From the NCBI GenBank assembly GCA_910579085.1, contig CAJTRU010000030.1:1-44694 (forward strand): 44,694 bases of DNA, given 5' to 3'. The first letter of the stretch is position 1. Every line of letters begins with the position of its first letter. Position numbers and translations under genes: made by a program. Origin of the DNA: an uncultured Lachnospiraceae bacterium. Its GTDB lineage: Bacteria; Bacillota; Clostridia; Lachnospirales; Lachnospiraceae. Of the stretch, positions 43,697 through 44,694 are shown piece after piece. Under the pieces are notes generated by a model, which worked only from the letters and a program-made list of their open reading frames with translations, did no database searches and was not told the DNA's origin.

Positions 43697-44518
43697 TTAT
43701 AGCTGGTTTGCCTGGCAAGGCATGGTATCTTTTTTGCATGTTATTCTGTCTGGTATGCTTATTGAATTATATAATTCAATATATTCTTTTGCAGGCATAT
43801 CTTCTATATAATTTCTTTCAAAATGTTTCTTAATCCCATTTGTTTCAAGAATATCCGCTGCTTTATTATAAGCTGCCGCTGCTTCAGTAATAGAATTGTA
43901 GCGTCCTACAGTAAAGTTGCCATTAATATGTATACGCGTTACATAATATACCACATCTTGGTATTTTTCTATAGTAACGCCCTGGTATGGGTTTAAAATT
44001 TCTATATTTTCATAACGGAAATCGCAATTATTGCCATTAACAAATACAAAATCTTTGCCAGGCCTTGCAAAGTTCCTTATGCCATATCTCGAAGCAATAT
44101 TGACCTGCATACCATATTCAGTAACAAAAAGATGCCCGCCACGTCTCATAATTGTATGGTCAGAATAATAAAAAAGGTCATCTGCATCAAATATAAGTAC
44201 ATCCTGCTCAGACAAATAATAATAGAAAAATTTCTTTTTTAGATATATAGGTGTCTTAATATAAATCCCATTATTTTTAAAATTTACTAATACAACCCAT
44301 TTAGCAAAAGAGAGCGACTGGCACATTCCATCAGAATAATTATCAGGTATAAGGGATGTGCTGCTGTTAATAATATTTAATGCATCAACGTAAGCATTGT
44401 GTGCCATATCTTCACTATTAAAACTTCCAAGGCTGATATGTTTGGAACGGAATGTTACTGAAGCCCTGTAATAAATACTCCCATCCCTTTTAACTGATTT
44501 AAATACACCAGGCAGCAT
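43697..44518 (-). CDS. AP2-domain / HNH-like protein with degenerate nuclease core
   Basis: The ATG at 44518 (minus) follows AAAGGAG by 9 bases; the longer frame to 44659 runs into the palindromic repeat and is rejected. 273 residues. The N-terminal SIYYRASVTFRSKHISLGSF ... AHNAYVDALNII and the C-terminal YYVTRIHINGNFTVGRYNSITEAAAAYNKAADIL both read as AP2-type DNA-binding domains. The middle (RRGGHLFVTEYGMQVN ... DFVFVNGNNCDFRYENIEIL) resembles the HNH homing-endonuclease core, but the usual histidines of R-x-x-x-H and V-x-H-x-D-G-N are not there. It may be a DNA-binding regulator derived from a mobile nuclease. The third palindromic repeat starts about 100 bases upstream of it. Confidence 0.65.
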   Translation of the reverse strand: MLPGVFKSVKRDGSIYYRASVTFRSKHISLGSFNSEDMAHNAYVDALNIINSSTSLIPDNYSDGMCQSLSFAKWVVLVNFKNNGIYIKTPIYLKKKFFYYYLSEQDVLIFDADDLFYYSDHTIMRRGGHLFVTEYGMQVNIASRYGIRNFARPGKDFVFVNGNNCDFRYENIEILNPYQGVTIEKYQDVVYYVTRIHINGNFTVGRYNSITEAAAAYNKAADILETNGIKKHFERNYIEDMPAKEYIELYNSISIPDRITCKKDTMPCQANQL

Positions 44519-44615
44519 TTTTAAATACTCCTTTATATTAATTTGTAGTCTAAAAAACATATAAATATTATAACACATAATTACAAAAAGTAAAAACAGA
44601 TGGTTTCTGTATTGT

Positions 44616-44694
44616 GGACGGTTTCTGTGCCAGAGCCACAATATTCCGTACAGGGGCACGTTCTCACTACGTTAACCCACGCAGCGGCACATAA
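44616..44694 (-). repeat. Palindromic repeat element, copy 3 (inverted, cut by window edge)
   Basis: Read on the plus strand it begins GGACGGTTTC and continues GTGCCAGAGCCACAATATTCC, GTACAGGGGCACG, then the CACTACGTTAACCCACGCAG module. It is the reverse complement of the right end of copies 1 and 2, so the element points the other way and extends beyond the window. Confidence 0.85.

Noticed and set aside
44519..44659. 47-codon N-terminal extension of the AP2/HNH-like gene
   Set aside because: It is partly a translation of repeat copy 3, and AAAGGAG supports the start at 44518.

Overview
The window looks like the chromosome of a low-GC Firmicute, most likely a member of the Clostridia close to the Lachnospiraceae. 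The reasons are the AT-rich codon use, AAGGAGG-type ribosome binding sites, consensus TTGACA/TATAAT promoters, the zinc-ribbon form of ribosomal protein L32, the alr-mazF-rlmH gene order, an FMN riboswitch before the riboflavin operon and an AgrC/LytTR two-component system. Genus cannot be decided from what is visible.

Layout. 1-625: C-terminal part of an IS4-type transposase cut by the window edge. 670-7850: amino-acid biosynthesis block leuB, ilvD, ilvB (branched chain), then serC, serA (serine), closed by a strong terminator. 7950-11734: an HTH/GyrI-like regulator, a decayed gene remnant and a large secreted BspA-type leucine-rich repeat protein. 11757-12483: first copy of an elaborate palindromic repeat. 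12598-18348: a compact operon that I recognise as the STM4011-STM4015 family cluster (LRR protein, ATP-grasp, sulfatase-like, two radical SAM enzymes). Here the sulfatase-like and HemN-like radical SAM proteins are fused, and the second radical SAM protein is fused to a HAD phosphatase. 18341-23171: housekeeping run (coiled-coil protein, acpS, nnr, alr, mazF, rlmH). 23352-26340: a two-gene BcgI-like restriction-modification system. 26367-29479: two paralogous proteins, each with an N-terminal helical domain and a C-terminal parallel beta-helix, without signal peptides. 29518-30075: second copy of the palindromic repeat, abutting a convergent CorC/HlyC-type gene. 31703-34159: AgrC-like histidine kinase, LytTR regulator and a small HTH protein. 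34443-38225: SprA-like protein, rpmF, a two-REC regulator and an ABC exporter. 38277-43594: Sfp-type phosphopantetheinyl transferase, then the FMN riboswitch and ribD-ribE-ribBA-ribH-yqeG. 43697-44518: a minus-strand AP2/HNH-like gene, and at the right edge the start of a third palindromic repeat.

The least explained parts are (1) the palindromic repeat family: two giant hairpins joined by a conserved linker, flanked by short GACGGACG-type inverted ends, with at least one nested palindromic insertion in copy 1; (2) the fused STM4011-STM4015 cluster, whose product is unknown to me; and (3) the tandem helical-domain/beta-helix proteins next to the restriction system. All family assignments come from reading motifs and from memory; no database search was run.
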